Below, in pieces: positions 14,246-23,067 of a stretch of 64,000 nt of DNA (positions within the stretch are counted from its first letter, which is position 1; every line of letters begins with the position of its first letter). The notes under the pieces were generated by a model. That model was not told where the DNA came from, ran no database searches, and was given only the letters and a program-made list of their open reading frames with translations. Made by a program: the position numbers and the translations under genes. The DNA is from Alphaproteobacteria bacterium (GTDB lineage: Bacteria; Pseudomonadota; Alphaproteobacteria; Caulobacterales; Caulobacteraceae): contig JAHJOO010000014.1 in NCBI GenBank assembly GCA_018820275.1, forward strand, positions 62,001 to 126,000. Reading direction: 5' to 3'.

Positions 14246-15543
14246 TGAAGTCCAGGCTCCGCTGGGCCGTGATCGGCCTGATCGCCGTCGCTACGGTGAT
14301 CAACTACATCGACCGCAATGCTCTGGCGGTGATGTGGCCCGAGATCGCGCCGGAGATCGGCGCCACCAAGGAGGACTACGCCGCCCTGGTGACCGTCTTC
14401 ATGGTCTTCTATGCCATCGGACAGTTCGCCTTCGGCAAGCTGTTCGACGCCATCGGCGTGCGTCTGGGGTTCGCCCTGTCGATCGGGGCCTGGTCCGTTT
14501 CGATCGCGCTGCACGCGGTGGCCAATTCGATCCTGTCGTTCAGCATCTTCCGCGCCCTGCTGGGCCTCAGCGAGGCCGGCGCCTGGCCCGGGGCCGTCAA
14601 GGCCAATGCCGAGTGGTTTCCGCCGACGGAGCGGGCCTTCGCCCAGGGCATCTTCAACGCCGGCGCCTCGGTCGGAGCCATTGTGTCGGCCCCGCTGATC
14701 GCCGTGCTGTTCCTGACGCTGGGCTGGAAGGGGACCTTCCTGCTGATCGGGGCGCTGGGCTTCGTCTGGCTGCTGCCGTGGCTGATCGTCTACAAGGCCG
14801 GGCCCCATTCCCACGCCTGGTCGGATGCGGCGCAGGCGGCGCTTGAGAACTCGAAGGTCCAGCCGGTCGAGGCGCCCGTGGGGATCACACCCACGGACGG
14901 GGCCTATGTGCCCACCGTGCGCCAGCTGCTGACCCACCGCCAAAGCTGGGGCGTGATCCTGTCGCGCTTCTTCCTCGATCCGATCTGGTGGCTGTTCGTC
15001 AGCTGGCTGCCGCTCTACCTGGCCGAGACCTTCGGGTTCGACATCAAGCAGATCGGCATCTTCGCCTGGGTGCCGTTCGTGGGGGCGGCGATCGGCAGCC
15101 TGTTCGGCGGCTGGCTGTCCGGCGTGCTGATCAAGTCCGGCCGGTCGATCGACCTGGCGCGCAAGCTGTCGATCACCCTGGGCGGCCTGGTCATGACCCC
15201 GTGCCTGATCGCCGCGCCGCAGATCACCGATCCGACGGTCGCCGTGCTCGTCATCGCCGGGGTGTTGTTCGGCTTCCAGGTCGCGATCGGCAACATCCAG
15301 ACGATTCCGGGCGATCTGTTCGACGGCCGGTCGGTCGGCTCGCTGGCCGGGGTCGGGGGCATGGCGGCGGTCGCCGGAACCCTGATCACCACCTGGCTGG
15401 TGCCGGCCATGACGACGGTATCCTACGGCCCGATCTTCATCCTCGTGGCGGCCCTGGTGCCGCTGTCGCTGCTCTCCATCTGGCTGGTCCTCGGGCGCAT
15501 CGCGCCGGTCCAGCCCCGCTCTCCAATCCAGAAGGAAGTCTGA
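14245..15543 (+). CDS. MFS transporter (hexuronate transporter-like)
   Basis: 12-TM hydrophobicity pattern; NYIDRNALAVMWPEIAPEIG N-terminus; operon context. Confidence 0.85.
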   Translation: MKSRLRWAVIGLIAVATVINYIDRNALAVMWPEIAPEIGATKEDYAALVTVFMVFYAIGQFAFGKLFDAIGVRLGFALSIGAWSVSIALHAVANSILSFSIFRALLGLSEAGAWPGAVKANAEWFPPTERAFAQGIFNAGASVGAIVSAPLIAVLFLTLGWKGTFLLIGALGFVWLLPWLIVYKAGPHSHAWSDAAQAALENSKVQPVEAPVGITPTDGAYVPTVRQLLTHRQSWGVILSRFFLDPIWWLFVSWLPLYLAETFGFDIKQIGIFAWVPFVGAAIGSLFGGWLSGVLIKSGRSIDLARKLSITLGGLVMTPCLIAAPQITDPTVAVLVIAGVLFGFQVAIGNIQTIPGDLFDGRSVGSLAGVGGMAAVAGTLITTWLVPAMTTVSYGPIFILVAALVPLSLLSIWLVLGRIAPVQPRSPIQKEV

Positions 15544-16296
15544 ATGCGGTTCCAGGACAAGCTCGCCATCGTGACCGGCGGCGGGCGAGACATCGGCCGT
15601 GAGGTGTCGATCCGGCTGGCCGCCGAAGGCGCCCGCGTGGTCATCGCCTACGCCAACGACGGCAACTCGGCCGAGGCGACGCTCGCGACCATCCGGGAGG
15701 CCGGCGGACAGGCCGTCGTGCACCGCGCCGATCTGACGAAGGCGGCCGAGGCGACCGGTCTGATCGACGCGGCGCTGACCGCGTTCGGTCCCTGCATCGA
15801 CGTCGTCGTGAACCTGACCGGCGGGATGGTGGAACGCCGCCCCCTCGCCGAGATCGACGAGGTCTTCTTCGACACGGTCATGAACCTGAACCTGAAGTCG
15901 ACCTACCTCGTCACCCGGGCGGCCGTGCCGCACATGGGTCGGGGCGGGGCGATCGTGAACTTCTCGTCCCAGGCCGCGCGCGACGGCGGCGGGCCCGGCG
16001 CGTCGATCTACGCCACGGCCAAGGGCGCGGTCACGACCTTCACCCGCGCCATGGCCAGGGAGCTGGGGCCGCAGGGCATCCGCGTGAACGCCCTGACGTG
16101 CGGGATGATCGCCACGCGCTTCCACGACGACTTCACCCGGGACGAGGTCCGCGCCTCCGTGGCCGCGGCCACGCCCCTGCGCCGCCAGGGCGACGCCGCC
16201 GAGGTGGCCCGGACGGTGGCCTATCTGGCGTCCGACGACGCGGCGTTCGTCACCGGCGTGAACCTGGACGTCAACGGGGGCCTGTACTTCTCGTGA
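15544..16296 (+). CDS. SDR oxidoreductase; probable DEH (unsaturated uronate) reductase by context
   Basis: TGGGRDIGRE cofactor motif, YATAKGAV catalytic motif; between MFS and hydrolase in the alginate locus. Confidence 0.8.
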   Translation: MRFQDKLAIVTGGGRDIGREVSIRLAAEGARVVIAYANDGNSAEATLATIREAGGQAVVHRADLTKAAEATGLIDAALTAFGPCIDVVVNLTGGMVERRPLAEIDEVFFDTVMNLNLKSTYLVTRAAVPHMGRGGAIVNFSSQAARDGGGPGASIYATAKGAVTTFTRAMARELGPQGIRVNALTCGMIATRFHDDFTRDEVRASVAAATPLRRQGDAAEVARTVAYLASDDAAFVTGVNLDVNGGLYFS

Positions 16297-17510
16297 CCCC
16301 GATCCGGCGAGCGGCGGCGGCCGGGGCCCTTGCGGCCCTGATGTGTGTGTCGGCCGCGCCGCTCGCCGTGGCCCAGGTCGCCGGCGGCGACTCTCCCGCG
16401 CCGACGACCTGGGCCCCCTTGTGGGTCGCCTCCCCCGCGCCACCCCGCTTCGACGGCACGCCCGAGGCGCCCCTCAGCTTCGACGACCAGACCGTGCGCC
16501 AGGACATCCGCGTCGGGGCCGCCGCGTCGGGCCTGCGCCTGCGGGTCAGCAACGAGGTCGGCGAGGACGTGCTGTCGATCGGCGCGATGACCCTGGCCGG
16601 TCCCGACGGCGTCGCCCGGCCCGTCACCTTCGGCGGCCTGACCGCCGTGGACTTGCCGGCAGGGCAGGTGCTGCTCAGCGACCCGCTGGGCGTCCGGGTC
16701 GCGGCCTTCGAGGTGGTGACCGTCCAGACCTGGCTGCCGGGACCGACGCGCGGGGCCGTGCGGCGCACGCCGGTGCGGCTGGGCGACGGCAGGACGGACG
16801 TGCCCGCCGACGCGCCCCTGACCCGCCGGCAGTCGGTGATCTCCGCGATCTACGGCGTGAGCGATCGCGCGCCCGTGGTGGTCGTGGCCCTCGGCGACTC
16901 CATCACCGAGGGGGCCACCTCGACCCTGGGCGCCGACGCCGACTGGCCGTCGGTGCTGGCGCGTCGTCTGCATGCGGTCTGTCCGGGCGGCTACGTGGTG
17001 CTGAACGCGGGCATCAGCGGCAACCAGATCATTCGCCACGGCCGCAGCCCGAGCGCGCTGATGCGGCTGGACCGCGACGTCCTGTCCCTGCCCGGCGTGG
17101 ACTTCGTCATCCTGATCGAGGGCATCAACGACATCCGGCATGCCGGCGACCCGTCGCGGCCGGGCCTCGACGCCGGGCTGGTGATCCTCGGCTATCGCCA
17201 GATCGTCGACCGGCTGGACCCGCACGGCATCCGCGTGCTCGGCGGCACCGTCACCGCCTTTCAGGACTCGGAACGCTACGATGTCCGGTCGGCCGACGCC
17301 CGGCGGGCCCTGAACGCCTTCATCCGCGAGGAGGGCGTCTTCGCGGGAGTCGTCGACTTCGACGCGGCCACGCGCGATCCCGAGCGGCCCGAGGCCATGC
17401 GCGCCGATTTCAGCCGCGACGACCGCCTCCATCCGAACGACGCCGGATACCGGGCCATGGCCGACGCCGTGGACCTGGACCTGCTGGCCCACCCGGACTC
17501 GGGGTGCTGA
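16293..17510 (+). CDS. SGNH/GDSL hydrolase
   Basis: VVALGDSITEG block I, GISGNQI, INDI block III, DRLHPNDAGY block V; GTG start overlapping upstream TGA. Confidence 0.88.
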   Translation: MTPIRRAAAAGALAALMCVSAAPLAVAQVAGGDSPAPTTWAPLWVASPAPPRFDGTPEAPLSFDDQTVRQDIRVGAAASGLRLRVSNEVGEDVLSIGAMTLAGPDGVARPVTFGGLTAVDLPAGQVLLSDPLGVRVAAFEVVTVQTWLPGPTRGAVRRTPVRLGDGRTDVPADAPLTRRQSVISAIYGVSDRAPVVVVALGDSITEGATSTLGADADWPSVLARRLHAVCPGGYVVLNAGISGNQIIRHGRSPSALMRLDRDVLSLPGVDFVILIEGINDIRHAGDPSRPGLDAGLVILGYRQIVDRLDPHGIRVLGGTVTAFQDSERYDVRSADARRALNAFIREEGVFAGVVDFDAATRDPERPEAMRADFSRDDRLHPNDAGYRAMADAVDLDLLAHPDSGC

Positions 17511-17915
17511 TCAGCCGCGTCGGATGACCGGGGTCAGGGTGGCGTCGGCGTTCAGGCGCTGGCCCCGGCGGCCCGCGAAGATCAGCACCTCCTGGCCCTC
17601 GGCGGCCCAGCGCTCCAGCGCGGCGCGGTGCGGCGGGGCTCGCCACGCCTGGGGTCTGGCGGGGTCGCACTCCACGATCAGGCGTCCGCCGTCGACGTGC
17701 ATCAGGAAGCCGCACACCGCGGGCTTCCAGCCATCGTCGAGCGCCTCGGTCAGCAGCCAGGTGCAGTTGAAGACCCGGCACGACCCGGGGCGCGCGTCGT
17801 AGGCGTCGCAGCCGCGCCCGCGCCGGAAGTGGGCGCACCATTTGCCGGCCGGCTTCTCCAGCTCGGTCACGCCCATCAGCTTGCAGCACAGGCCGCAGTC
17901 GCCGCAGGACTTCAC
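17511..17915 (-). CDS. YkgJ-type cysteine cluster protein (Zn/Fe-chelating)
   Basis: CGDCGLCCKLMG...CDAYDARPGSCRVFNC cysteine pattern. Confidence 0.8.
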   Translation of the reverse strand: MKSCGDCGLCCKLMGVTELEKPAGKWCAHFRRGRGCDAYDARPGSCRVFNCTWLLTEALDDGWKPAVCGFLMHVDGGRLIVECDPARPQAWRAPPHRAALERWAAEGQEVLIFAGRRGQRLNADATLTPVIRRG

Positions 17916-17932
17916 GGCCGCGCTTGCGTCAT

Positions 17933-17966
17933 TTGCGACTCGCTCGCAATATGAGAGTCGTTCGCA
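17933..17966. promoter_or_regulatory. Tandem overlapping Fur-like boxes
   Basis: TTGCGACTCGCTCGCAA (perfect 6-bp arms) adjoining TGAGAGTCGTTCGCA, a Fur 7-1-7-like motif, directly upstream of the 17915 start. Confidence 0.5.
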
Positions 17967-18081
17967 AGTGGAGGCGCGTCATGATGCTGCTGATCCCGGC
18001 CGCGGAGCTGATCGCCCGGATGCGGGCCGACCGAGAGGCGGACGGTCCGGCCGAAGCCGGTCCCGCCCGCCCGTCCCCAGG

Positions 18082-20400
18082 TCACTCAGACGCGGCGGCC
18101 GCGGCGGCGCGGGGCCAGCCGTTGTTGGCCAGGTCGGCGTCGGCAGTCTGCTGCATCGGATCGACCATGACCGAGGTCACCGTCTTGTCCGTCACGTGCT
18201 GCCAGGTGACCGTGCGGTTGTTCTGACGCCAGATCTCGGCCGGGATCTTCACCGTCTCGGTCGTGCCGTCGTCGTAGGTGAACTGCACGATGATCGGCAT
18301 AACCACGCCGCCGACGTTGGAGAAGGTCAGCCGGTACAGCTTGCCGCCATAGGTCTGGGCCCGGCGGATCAGGTCGTCGTACTGGCCGTTCTTGGAGGCG
18401 GCCCAGACGCGGCGCTGTTCATCGGTGATCGGAAACTCGGCCGATCCGTCGTCCGACGGATTGTCCAGCGCCGGCATGCGGTCGACGAGGGGAACCCGGC
18501 CCTCGGCGCGATCCGCCAGCACGGTGACCGACGGCGGCTCGGGCGCGGGCGGCGTCGCGGGGCCTTCGGCCTGCGGCTGGCCACCTTGGGTGGGCCTCTC
18601 CATGGTGGCGACGACCACGCTGTCCAGCGAGATGTCGACGTGGTCGGTCGAGTAAAACCACCCACGCCAGAACCAGTCGAGGTCCATGCCCGAGACCTCT
18701 TCCATGGTGCGGAAGAAGTCGTACGGCGTGGCGCGCTTGAACTTCCAGCGGCGGCCGTACTCGGCGATGGCGCGATCGAACAGCTCGCGGCCCATCACGG
18801 TCTCGCGCAGCACCGTCAGGGCCACGCCCGGCTTCACATAGCCCTCGAAGCCGTAGTTGGTCAGGTTCTGGGCACCCGTCATCAGCGGCTGCTGGTTCTC
18901 GCTGAGCATGTGCCGGATGATGGCGCCGCGCGGCTCGCCCGAGGCGTCGAAGTCGGCGTCCCACAGCTTCTCGGCCTGGAACTCGACGAAGGTGTTGATG
19001 CCCTCGTCCATCCAGACCCACTGGCGCTCGTCGGAGTTGACGATCATCGGGAACCAGATGTGGCCGATCTCGTGGATGATCACGCCGGCCAGGGCGTATT
19101 TCACGTCCTCGACGCGCTGCGGCGTGCCGTCCGGCGCGCGGACAGGCCGGGCCCCGTTGAAGGTGATCATCGGATATTCCATCCCGCCGACCGGACCGTT
19201 CACCGACTGGGCCGTGGGATAGGGATAGGGGAAGGTCGCCTCGCCGTAGACCTCGAGCGCGTGCGCCACGGCGCGGGTCGAGACCTGGTCCCACAGCGGG
19301 CGCGCCTCGCCCGGATAGAAGGACATGGCCATGACCACCGGCATCTCGGGGTCGCCGTTCGGCACGCCCATGGCGTCCCAGACGAATTTGCGCGAGCTGG
19401 CCCAGGCGAAGTCGCGGACGTTCTCGGCGCGGAAGGTCCAGGTGCGGGCACCGTCGACCGCGCCCAGTTCGGCTGCGGCGGCCTCGGCCGGATTGACGAT
19501 ATAGACCGGGTCGGTGGCGGTCCGGGCCGCGGTGTAGCGGCGGCGCTGTTCGGCCGTCAGGACGTCGCGGTCGTTGACCAGGACGCCCGAGGCCGCGACC
19601 ACGTGGTCGGCCGGAACGGTGATCGAGACCTGATAGTCGCCGAACTCGAGCGGGAACTCGGATCCCAGATAGGGCAGCTGATGCCAGCCCTCGTAGTCCG
19701 AGAAGGCGGCCAGGCGCGGGAACCACTGGGCCAGCTGGAAAATGCAGTCCGACTGGCCGTCAGAGGCGCGGAAGCACTCATAGCCCGAGCGGCCGCCGGT
19801 CAGGTCGCCGTCGCCGATGGCCAGGGTGTAGCCCATGTCGAAGGTGACGCGCTCGCCCGGCTTCAGCGGGGTCGGCAGGTCGATGCGCATCAGGGCGTCG
19901 TTGACCAGGAAGGTCATCGGCCGGCCCCGCGTGTCGGCGACCGTCAGATTGCTGAAGCCGCCTTCCCAGTCCTCGTAGATCAGCACCTGGGCCATGTCGA
20001 AGAGGCCGTAGGTGCCCTCGTCTCCGGTCGTCGAGGTGACGCGGTCCATGGAGTCCCGCTTGAACCCGTTCTGGTCCAGCAGCACCCACAGGAAGTCGAT
20101 CTCGTGCGGCGAGTTGTTGTGATAGGTGACGCGCTGGCTGCCGGTCAGGCTGCGGCCGGCCTCGTCCAGGCGCACGTCGACGACGTAATCGACCTTCTGC
20201 TGCCAGTAGGCCGGTCCCGGCTCGCCGGTGGCGGCGCGATAGACGTTGGGGCTGGGCCAGTCCTCGCCCTCGAACTGGCGGAAGGCGTCCTCGTACTCGC
20301 CCTTGGACTGGTCGGCGGCACCGACGCTGACCTGGGCCTGGGCGGCGGAGGCCAGAAGCGCGAGGCCGGACGCGGCCACCATCAGAAGTTTCAGCCGCAT
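18082..20400 (-). CDS. M1 family metallopeptidase
   Basis: HEIGHIWFPMIVNSDERQWVWMDEGINTFVE = HEXXH-X18-E zinc motif; signal peptide. Confidence 0.92.
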   Translation of the reverse strand: MRLKLLMVAASGLALLASAAQAQVSVGAADQSKGEYEDAFRQFEGEDWPSPNVYRAATGEPGPAYWQQKVDYVVDVRLDEAGRSLTGSQRVTYHNNSPHEIDFLWVLLDQNGFKRDSMDRVTSTTGDEGTYGLFDMAQVLIYEDWEGGFSNLTVADTRGRPMTFLVNDALMRIDLPTPLKPGERVTFDMGYTLAIGDGDLTGGRSGYECFRASDGQSDCIFQLAQWFPRLAAFSDYEGWHQLPYLGSEFPLEFGDYQVSITVPADHVVAASGVLVNDRDVLTAEQRRRYTAARTATDPVYIVNPAEAAAAELGAVDGARTWTFRAENVRDFAWASSRKFVWDAMGVPNGDPEMPVVMAMSFYPGEARPLWDQVSTRAVAHALEVYGEATFPYPYPTAQSVNGPVGGMEYPMITFNGARPVRAPDGTPQRVEDVKYALAGVIIHEIGHIWFPMIVNSDERQWVWMDEGINTFVEFQAEKLWDADFDASGEPRGAIIRHMLSENQQPLMTGAQNLTNYGFEGYVKPGVALTVLRETVMGRELFDRAIAEYGRRWKFKRATPYDFFRTMEEVSGMDLDWFWRGWFYSTDHVDISLDSVVVATMERPTQGGQPQAEGPATPPAPEPPSVTVLADRAEGRVPLVDRMPALDNPSDDGSAEFPITDEQRRVWAASKNGQYDDLIRRAQTYGGKLYRLTFSNVGGVVMPIIVQFTYDDGTTETVKIPAEIWRQNNRTVTWQHVTDKTVTSVMVDPMQQTADADLANNGWPRAAAAAASE

Positions 20401-20519
20401 CGTCGTGCTCCCGTCAAAAAGTCGAAATCGCGGCGGACCTTAAGCCCCGGACGACGTGGCGCAAGGCGCGGAAGGTTACGAAACGGACAGAATGTCGCGG
20501 ACCGGGGCGACCGCTTGAC

Positions 20520-20547
20520 CGTTCCAGTGTTACAGCATAGTGGAACG
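20520..20547. promoter_or_regulatory. Palindromic operator candidate upstream of yerC-his operon
   Basis: CGTTCCA-N14-TGGAACG directly after TTGACC (-35-like, 20515-20520) and overlapping CATAGT (-10-like). Confidence 0.55.
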
Positions 20548-20551
20548 CACC

Positions 20552-20869
20552 ATGACCGCCGCCCTCCCCCGCAACGCCGCCGCGACGGCCCGCAGTCGCG
20601 TCGACCTGTACGACGCCTTGCTGGCGCTGACGACGCGCGAGGAGGTCGACGCCTTCCTGTCGGACCTGTGCACGCCGGCCGAGATCCGCGCCTTCGCCGA
20701 GCGCTGGCAGGTGGCCCGCCTGCTGGACGCGGGCGGCAAGTCATATCGTGAGATCGCGGCCGAGGCCCAGGCCAGCCCGACCACCGTCGTGCGGGTCGCC
20801 CGCTTCCTCAAGGAGATGCCGCATCAGGGATACCGCCTGGTGCTGGATCGTCTCGCCGCCAACAGCTGA
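20552..20869 (+). CDS. YerC/YecD family TrpR-related regulator
   Basis: ALLALTTREEVDAFLSDLCTPAEIRAFAERWQVARLLDAGGKSYREIAAEAQASPTTVVRVARFL; an upstream GTG at 20540 would lie inside the palindrome. Confidence 0.88.
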   Translation: MTAALPRNAAATARSRVDLYDALLALTTREEVDAFLSDLCTPAEIRAFAERWQVARLLDAGGKSYREIAAEAQASPTTVVRVARFLKEMPHQGYRLVLDRLAANS

Positions 20870-20878
20870 GTTGAAATC

Positions 20879-21760
20879 ATGAGTACCGTGAAGGGGCGGC
20901 TGCGCATCGCCGTCCAGAAGTCCGGCCGTCTGTCGGACCGCAGCCTCGACCTCGTCCGCGACGCGGGTCTGAGGGTGGTCAAGGGCACCAACGACCTGCT
21001 GTACCGCATCGAGAACGCGCCCATCGACCTGCTGCGCGTGCGCGACGACGACATTCCGACCTTCGTCGCGGACGGCGTCTGCGATCTCGGGATCGTCGGA
21101 GAGAACGTGCTCGAAGAAGGCCGCAATGGGGGGCCCGTCGCCGAGGTCGTGATGCCGCTGGGCTTCGGCCGCTGCACCCTGAAGATCGCCGTCCCGCCTA
21201 CGCTGGACTATGCCGGCCCCGCGTCGCTGGACGGCCGGCGCGTGGCGACCAGCTATCCGCGGGTGCTGAAGCGGTGGCTGGCGGAACAGGGCGTGACGGC
21301 CGACGTGGTGACCATGCGCGGCGCGGTCGAGGTCGCCCCGCGGCTGAAGCTGGCGCACGCCATCTGCGACCTGGTCTCGACCGGGGCGACGCTGGAGGCC
21401 AACGGGCTGGAGGCGCGCGAGACGGTGCTGGACAGCCAGGCCGTGCTGATCCGCTCGCCCGTGGCGCCGGAACCCGAGCTGGCCGACCTGCTGGAAAGCA
21501 TCGTCGAGCGGATGGCCGGCGTCGTCGCCAGCCAGGGCGCGAAATACGTGATGCTGAACGCGCCGCGCGCCAACCTCGACCGCATCACCGCCCTGCTGCC
21601 GGGCGCGGGCGCGCCGACGGTGATGCCGCTGTCCGGCCGCGAGGACGCGGTGGCCGTCCACGCCGTCTGCCAGGAGGCGGTGTTCTGGGAGACGCTGGAG
21701 AAGCTGAAGGCCGAGGGGGCGTCCGCCATCCTCGTCCTGCCGATCGAGAAGATGATGTGA
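20879..21760 (+). CDS. hisG: ATP phosphoribosyltransferase, long form
   Basis: RLRIAVQKSGRLSDRS; C-terminal regulatory domain ending FWETLEKLKAEGASAILVLPIEKMM as in enterobacterial HisG. Confidence 0.96.
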   Translation: MSTVKGRLRIAVQKSGRLSDRSLDLVRDAGLRVVKGTNDLLYRIENAPIDLLRVRDDDIPTFVADGVCDLGIVGENVLEEGRNGGPVAEVVMPLGFGRCTLKIAVPPTLDYAGPASLDGRRVATSYPRVLKRWLAEQGVTADVVTMRGAVEVAPRLKLAHAICDLVSTGATLEANGLEARETVLDSQAVLIRSPVAPEPELADLLESIVERMAGVVASQGAKYVMLNAPRANLDRITALLPGAGAPTVMPLSGREDAVAVHAVCQEAVFWETLEKLKAEGASAILVLPIEKMM

Positions 21761-23067
21761 TGAAGCGGTTCGACTGGGCGTCTCTGGACGAAACCGGGCG
21801 GCGCGAGGCGCTGGCCCGTCCCGCGCGCCGGGCCGAGGCCCGCGTGACCGACGGCGTGCGCGCCATTCTGGACGACGTGCGCGCGCGCGGCGGCGCGGCG
21901 GTGACCGAATGGGCGCTGAAGCTGGACGGCCACGCCCCGCGCCGGATCGTGCTGGACGCGGCGACCGTGGCCGACGCCCGCACGGCCTTGCCGCCGGCGG
22001 ATGTGCGGGCGCTGAGGGTCGCGGCCGACAATGTGCGCGTCTTCCACCAGGCCACGCGGCCGGAGGACGGAGACTGGGTCGAGACGACGCCGGGCGTGCG
22101 CTCGCGGATCGCGTGGCGGCCGATCCGGTCCGCGGGGATCTATGTGCCGGGCGGCACCGCGCCGTTGTTCTCCTCGCTGCTGATGCAGGCGATCCCGGCG
22201 CAGGTGGCCGGCGTGCCCGTGCGGGTGGCGGTGACGCCGCCGGCGAAGGACGGGGGAATCCACCCGGCCATGATCCTGGCCGGCGCCGAGGCGGGGCTGG
22301 AGGAGATCTGGCTGATCGGCGGGGCCCAGGCGATCGCGGCGCTGACGTTTGGGGCGGCGTTCGACGGGGACGTCATCCCGGCGTGCGACAAGCTGTTCGG
22401 CCCCGGCAACGCCTGGGTGGCCGAGGCCAAGAAGCAGGCGGCGGCACTGCCAGGCGGGCCGGCGGTGGACATGCCGGCCGGACCGTCGGAGCTGATGGTC
22501 GTCGTCGACCGCGACGCCGCGCCGGAGATCGCGGCGGCCGACCTGCTGAGCCAGGCCGAGCACGACGTCGACGCCCAGGTGCTGCTGGTGTCCACCAGCC
22601 GGGCGACGATCGACTACGTCCTGGCCGAGGTCGAGGCACAGCTCGAGGACCTGCCGCGCGCCGAGGTGGCGCGGGCGTCGCTGGCCGAGGCCCGCGCCAT
22701 TCTGGTGCGCGACCTCGACGCGGCGCTGGAGGTGATCAACGCCTACGGGCCGGAGCACCTGGCCCTGCAGGTCGAATATGCCGACGACCTGGTCGACGGC
22801 ATCACCGCGGCCGGTGCCATCTTCGTGGGACGCCACGCGGCGGAGACCCTGGGCGACTATGCCGCCGGACCCAGCCACGTCCTGCCGACCGACGGCGGGG
22901 CGCGGACGCTGGGCGGCCTCACCACCGCCAGCTTCATGACCTCGATGTCGGTGCAGACCGTCGCCGCGCGCGGCGCGGCACAACTGGCCCCCGTGGCGGC
23001 GCGGCTGGCGCGGCTGGAGGGGCTGGAGGCTCACGCCCGGGCCGCGGATCTGAGGAGCGCCGGATGA
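21760..23067 (+). CDS. hisD: Histidinol dehydrogenase
   Basis: YVPGGTAPLFSSLLM, GPGNAWVAEAKK, DMPAGPSELMV, QAEHDVDAQ, GPSHVLPTDGGAR motifs. Confidence 0.96.
   Translation: MKRFDWASLDETGRREALARPARRAEARVTDGVRAILDDVRARGGAAVTEWALKLDGHAPRRIVLDAATVADARTALPPADVRALRVAADNVRVFHQATRPEDGDWVETTPGVRSRIAWRPIRSAGIYVPGGTAPLFSSLLMQAIPAQVAGVPVRVAVTPPAKDGGIHPAMILAGAEAGLEEIWLIGGAQAIAALTFGAAFDGDVIPACDKLFGPGNAWVAEAKKQAAALPGGPAVDMPAGPSELMVVVDRDAAPEIAAADLLSQAEHDVDAQVLLVSTSRATIDYVLAEVEAQLEDLPRAEVARASLAEARAILVRDLDAALEVINAYGPEHLALQVEYADDLVDGITAAGAIFVGRHAAETLGDYAAGPSHVLPTDGGARTLGGLTTASFMTSMSVQTVAARGAAQLAPVAARLARLEGLEAHARAADLRSAG

Noticed and set aside
14014-16443. 809-aa minus-strand ORF over MFS/SDR genes
   Set aside because: Shadow ORF; MFS and SDR are strongly supported on plus
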